Shown: positions 41,072 to 43,655 of the stretch, piece by piece
Position numbering within the stretch: position 1 is the first letter of the stretch
Layout of the letters: every line of letters begins with the position of its first letter
Source of the DNA: an uncultured Alphaproteobacteria bacterium
Lineage (GTDB): Bacteria; Pseudomonadota; Alphaproteobacteria; HIMB59; GCA-002718135
Direction of reading: 5' to 3'
Assembly: GCA_902574475.1 (NCBI GenBank)
Contig: CACGNZ010000011.1
Location: 1-43,655, forward strand
Length of the DNA: 43,655 nucleotides
The notes under the pieces: model-generated
Databases searched by the model: none
The model's input: only the letters and a program-made list of their open reading frames with translations
What the model was told of the DNA's origin: nothing
Program-made: the position numbers and the translations under genes

Positions 41072-41878
41072 ATGGATAAGCTTAGAATATCTCAAATTCA
41101 ATTTTCTGCTAGTCACATACCAAATTTAAATGCAAAAATTTTAGAACAAAATTTTAAAAAAACATTAAAATTTAAACCTCATTTAATTTGTACACCGGAA
41201 TGCTCAAACATTATTACCAATGATAAAAATTTTTTAATATTAAATGCATCATATCAAAATACCTGTCCAGTTTTGAAAATGGCAAAAGATTTTGCTAAAA
41301 AAAATAAAGTTAATATAAATTTAGGTTCCTTACTTTTAAAAGTAAACAATAATAGAAAGCTCGTTAATAGATCTTTTTTTATTGATCATCATGGAGTGAT
41401 AAAAAAAACATATGATAAAATTCATATGTTTGATGTCAAAATTAATAATAAAGAAAAACATCAGGAATCTTCACTGTTTAAAGCAGGCAGGAAAATCATT
41501 TATACAAAAATTAATAATATTAAATTAGGAATGACAATTTGTTATGATCTTAGATTTCCTAATTTGTATAGGCAACTTGCTAAAAAAGATTGCGCAATCA
41601 TTTTAGTTCCAGCTGCTTTCACTAGACCAACTGGCAAAGAGCACTGGGAGATTCTGAACCGATCAAGAGCCATAGAAAATAATGTATTTATTGTGGCAAC
41701 AGGGATGTGTGGAAATCATCATATGAAAAGAAAAACTTATGGATACTCTCTCTTAGCAGGTCCATGGGGGAACATTGTAAATAGTACCAAAAGTAAACCT
41801 GCAATTCTTAACTCAACCATTAATATTTCTGATGTTAAAAAAATAAGAAAAAAAATTCCTTCTCTAAAATATGACTAA
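41072..41878 (+). CDS. Nitrilase-superfamily C-N hydrolase (deaminated-glutathione amidase/Nit type)
   Basis: The 268-residue amidase has the triad Glu43 (CTPECS), Lys116 (KTYDKIHMFDV) and Cys158 (MTICYDLRFPNLYRQL), with VPAAFTRPTGKEHWEILNRSRAIEN following. This signature is that of Nit1/YbeM-type enzymes, which repair deaminated glutathione, and related omega-amidases. Length is normal. It follows the MFS gene by five bases and overlaps the methyltransferase gene by eight. Nit-type genes are commonly found next to glutaredoxin and methyltransferase genes in alphaproteobacteria, so this pair is probably backbone and not part of the preceding sugar operon, although read-through is possible. 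Confidence 0.93.
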   Translation: MDKLRISQIQFSASHIPNLNAKILEQNFKKTLKFKPHLICTPECSNIITNDKNFLILNASYQNTCPVLKMAKDFAKKNKVNINLGSLLLKVNNNRKLVNRSFFIDHHGVIKKTYDKIHMFDVKINNKEKHQESSLFKAGRKIIYTKINNIKLGMTICYDLRFPNLYRQLAKKDCAIILVPAAFTRPTGKEHWEILNRSRAIENNVFIVATGMCGNHHMKRKTYGYSLLAGPWGNIVNSTKSKPAILNSTINISDVKKIRKKIPSLKYD

Positions 41879-42494
41879 TTTTAAATCATTAGTTTCAGGT
41901 GTCGGAAATTTAAATAAAACTAAAAAATATTATGATGATTGGTCAGAAAAATATGATGCAACACTCAAGTTATGGAAGTATCAAGCACCTAAAAAAAGCA
42001 TTAAATTTTTAAAAGAAACAGCTAATTTTAAACCAAAAAATATCTTAGATTTAGCCTGTGGAACTGGCCTATTTGGTGCTGAATTAAAAAAAGTTTATCC
42101 AAAAAGTCATATTTATGGCTCAGATATTTCAAAAAAAAGCCTAAAAATTTCATTAGGAAAAAAAATTTATACAAAATTACAAATAAAAAACTTTGAACAA
42201 TTACATCACTATAAAATAAAATTTGATCTTATTTCTCTGATAGGTTCTATGACGTACTGTAAAAACTTTGATAAACTTTTTGCCAATATTAATAAAAACA
42301 TTAAAAATAATGGCTTTGTATTATTTACTCATAGAATAGATTTATGGCATCAGCAGGATTTTTTAAGTATTTTAAAAAAACATCAAAAATCATTAAAAAT
42401 TAGTAAAATTTCTAGACCTGTAAATTATTTACCTTTGAACAAAGATTTCAAAAATAAAATAAAAATAAAAATTATTTTATTACAAAAATATTAA
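41871..42494 (+). CDS. Class I SAM-dependent methyltransferase
   Basis: A 207-residue methyltransferase with a Rossmann core: motif I ILDLACGTGLFGAELKKVYP (residues about 62-81), the acidic motif II IYGSDISKKSLKIS, and a later IGSMTYCKNFDKLF and NGFVLFTHRIDLW. An N-terminal segment KKYYDDWSEKYDATLKLWKYQAPK is typical of UbiG/BioC-like and Williams-Beuren-type (methyltransferase-like 27) proteins. The acceptor is unknown. Its ATG lies inside the end of the C-N hydrolase gene (8-base overlap), so the two are coupled. It is the last gene before a convergent boundary marked by a strong terminator at 42590. Confidence 0.88.
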   Translation: MTNFKSLVSGVGNLNKTKKYYDDWSEKYDATLKLWKYQAPKKSIKFLKETANFKPKNILDLACGTGLFGAELKKVYPKSHIYGSDISKKSLKISLGKKIYTKLQIKNFEQLHHYKIKFDLISLIGSMTYCKNFDKLFANINKNIKNNGFVLFTHRIDLWHQQDFLSILKKHQKSLKISKISRPVNYLPLNKDFKNKIKIKIILLQKY

Positions 42495-42554
42495 TATTTA
42501 GGCTTTTTAATTAAAAAATTTGAGCCGAAACCGAGAATCGGGTATTTATTAATT

Positions 42555-42621
42555 AGGTTTATTTTCTATACATAAACCAAAGATGAAAGGAAGGGATATT
42601 CGCCGTGTCCCTTCTTTTTTT
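42555..42621 (+). ncRNA. Candidate small RNA ending in a rho-independent terminator
   Basis: Between the methyltransferase stop and convergent mntR, a promoter-like TTGAGC (42520-42525), 17-base spacer and TATTTA (42543-42548) precede two hairpins. The first is GGTTTAT/ATAAACC (42556-42562 with 42572-42578). The second is the terminator. The predicted transcript is about 67 bases. No known family is recognised. It could equally be just the 3' UTR of the methyltransferase mRNA. Confidence 0.35.
42586..42621 (+). terminator. Rho-independent terminator
   Basis: GAAGGGA (42590-42596) pairs with TCCCTTC (42608-42614) around an 11-base loop and is followed by seven T. The stem extends outward through a G-T and A-T pairs to 42586. 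It ends the plus-strand genes before mntR. The A-run on its left is short, so it is a weaker terminator for the opposite strand. Confidence 0.9.
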
Positions 42622-42658
42622 ATACACTAGATAAAATTGATTTGGCAACAAATTAAAT

Positions 42659-43063
42659 TTATTTCTTTGAGTTAAAATTATCCATTTTTCGAAGTGTCTT
42701 TTCACTAACATGATGCTCTATTCCTTCAGCATCTTCAGAGGCCGTATTCTTGTCTAAACCAAGATTTAGTAAAAAATTGTATACAATATTATGCCTTTTT
42801 TTTGATTCACTTGCTATTTTTTGACCTTTAAAAGTTAAAAAAATTGATCGATAAGGTTCTCTTTTAATGAAACCCTGTGTTTGTAATCGTTGTATTGTTT
42901 TATTGGCCGTGGCTTGTGCAATACCCAAGCTTTCAGCAATATCTACTATACGAGCTTCCCCTTTGGAATTTAAAAGTTCTGCAATTAGTTCTAAATAATC
43001 TTCAGTATTTTCTGTTTTATGAGCATTTCGGACTTTACTGAATGACATTCTTTTTCTTAACAT
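42659..43063 (-). CDS. mntR: Manganese-responsive regulator MntR (DtxR family)
   Basis: The 134-residue protein (ATG 43063) has a winged helix-turn-helix (VDIAESLGIAQATANKTIQRLQ, then a wing at YRSIFLTFKGQKIA) and the DtxR/MntR dimerisation helices. Mn2+ ligands of MntR are all recognisable: Asp and Glu in TEDYLELI, His in KKRHN, and Glu-Glu-His in EGIEHHVSE. The SH3-like domain of DtxR is absent, as is normal for MntR. A TTG at 43072 could add three residues; a third Met at 43048 is another choice. It is divergent from a PF11449-like metal transporter across a palindrome matching an MntR box, so it probably controls that gene and itself in response to Mn2+. Confidence 0.93.
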   Translation of the reverse strand: MLRKRMSFSKVRNAHKTENTEDYLELIAELLNSKGEARIVDIAESLGIAQATANKTIQRLQTQGFIKREPYRSIFLTFKGQKIASESKKRHNIVYNFLLNLGLDKNTASEDAEGIEHHVSEKTLRKMDNFNSKK

Positions 43064-43087
43064 AATAATCAATAAAAATTAACAGAA

Positions 43088-43107
43088 AATGTAGCCATAG
43101 CTACATT
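43088..43107. promoter_or_regulatory. Likely MntR operator
   Basis: AATGTAGC and GCTACATT form a perfect 8+8 inverted repeat around CATA, centred 21-41 bases before the transporter start and 24-44 bases before the mntR start. The TAGC-N4-GCTA core is like known MntR boxes. A partial half-site, TTAGCTATATATACATT, follows at 43109-43125. Confidence 0.8.
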
Positions 43108-43128
43108 TATTAGCTATATATACATTCA

Positions 43129-43655
43129 ATGAACGCATTAATTAACGCTATTAATGAAAAAACTAAGATCATTCTTGAAAATGATGGAAGGTTATTAAAG
43201 AAATCTTTCTTTGGTCTATTATTACTTTCTCTTGTTTTTCAAGGAGGAGAGTTTGGAGAAGTTATAAGATCATCAATGATAGATGCTTATATCCAGGTAT
43301 CTGTTTTTGTAGGATTTACTCTTTTTGTTTTTATTGGATTGGACAGTTTAACAAAGTTTGATGTAAAGAATTTTTTATCTAAAACACAAAAGTTCCATGT
43401 CGGTATAGCTGCTTTTTTAGGTGCAATACCTGGATGTGGTGGAGCTATAATAGTTGTGACGCAATATATTCAGGGCCGTATTTCTTTTGGATCCTTAGTT
43501 GCTGTGTTAACAGCAACAATGGGCGATGCAGCTTTTTTAATACTTGCTATTGAGCCCACGACTGGATTGTTAATATTTGGAATTGGAATAATTGTTGGGT
43601 CAATTTCTGGTTATATAATAGATTTTATCCATGGCATAAACTTTATGCAATCAGA
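43129..43655 (+). CDS. Putative manganese/heavy-metal exporter (PF11449-type), cut by window edge
   Basis: The open frame starts MNALINAINEKTK at 43129 and runs 175 codons to the window end without a stop. Hydrophobic segments lie near residues 28-46, 60-77, 93-118, 124-148 and 151-170. The first half carries GAIPGCGGAIIVVTQYIQGRISFGSLVAVLTATMGDAAF, written here only as landmarks GAIPGCGG and TMGDAAF, which fit the ten-helix 'putative manganese transporter' family. Family members are often next to mntR or under a manganese riboswitch. Export of excess Mn2+ is inferred from that pairing and from the operator between the genes. Confidence 0.85.
   Translation, partial: MNALINAINEKTKIILENDGRLLKKSFFGLLLLSLVFQGGEFGEVIRSSMIDAYIQVSVFVGFTLFVFIGLDSLTKFDVKNFLSKTQKFHVGIAAFLGAIPGCGGAIIVVTQYIQGRISFGSLVAVLTATMGDAAFLILAIEPTTGLLIFGIGIIVGSISGYIIDFIHGINFMQS

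Noticed and set aside
1-43655. CRISPR arrays, prophage, insertion sequences, toxin-antitoxin or restriction systems
   Set aside because: No repeat-spacer pattern, transposase, integrase, phage structural or defence gene was found in any frame I examined.

Overview
The window is low-GC, gene-dense DNA with very short spacers, many TAATG/ATGA start-stop overlaps and several convergent genes whose 3' ends overlap. Gene content (aglEFGK-type sugar importer, MntR, ClpS-ClpA, PdxJ, SPOR-tailed D-Ala carboxypeptidase, DUF4174, deaminated-glutathione-type amidase) suggests a streamlined marine alphaproteobacterium, of the SAR11/HIMB59/AEGEAN-169 kind. That placement is an inference from style and content; no marker gene was compared. 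No phage, IS, CRISPR or rRNA is visible.

Layout. (1) 1-2.2 kb: a cut-off P-loop glycerate-kinase-like gene, a HAD phosphatase, and a GlpD-like dehydrogenase lacking its C-terminal domain, followed by an unexplained structured element carrying a 10-codon ORF with an ideal ribosome site. (2) 2.2-8.1 kb: an alpha-glucoside-type ABC importer (aglE-F-G-K order, minus strand) with a divergent LacI-family regulator and a perfect LacI-type operator between them. (3) 8.1-16.4 kb: eight co-directional minus-strand genes. Two paralogous MocD-like membrane di-iron oxygenases bracket an aldehyde dehydrogenase, a complete CUT2 sugar ABC importer, a ThuA-domain protein and a Gfo/Idh/MocA dehydrogenase. This looks like an import-and-oxidation pathway for a modified (perhaps O-methylated) sugar or cyclitol and is a leading novelty candidate. 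(4) 16.5-32.7 kb: mostly housekeeping: Ugd, phosphohexomutase, D-Ala-D-Ala carboxypeptidase, ClpS-ClpA, FemAB-like acyltransferase, RidA, cyclophilin, dipeptidase, LysE exporter, PdxJ, three GST-fold proteins, tRNA-Thr(GGT) and an ABC-F ATPase. (5) 32.7-41 kb: a second catabolic block: HpaI-type aldolase divergent from a CUT1 binding protein and two permeases (no ATPase gene), then a 720-residue ADP-ribosylglycohydrolase-like protein with two added C-terminal beta domains, an aldo/keto reductase and an MFS carrier. (6) 41-43.7 kb: C-N hydrolase, methyltransferase, a possible small RNA with a strong terminator, and MntR divergent from a PF11449-type metal exporter across a palindromic operator.

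How it works together. Three binding-protein-dependent sugar systems share one design: binding-protein gene first, then a strong inverted repeat, then membrane components. This would give excess binding protein over permease. Imported sugars would be processed by dehydrogenases, MocD-like oxygenases, an ALDH, an AKR and an N- or O-glycosidase-like enzyme. The importer without an ATPase may borrow the UgpC/MsmK-type ATPase encoded at 2.3 kb. Both catabolic blocks look like replaceable cassettes set in a conserved backbone.
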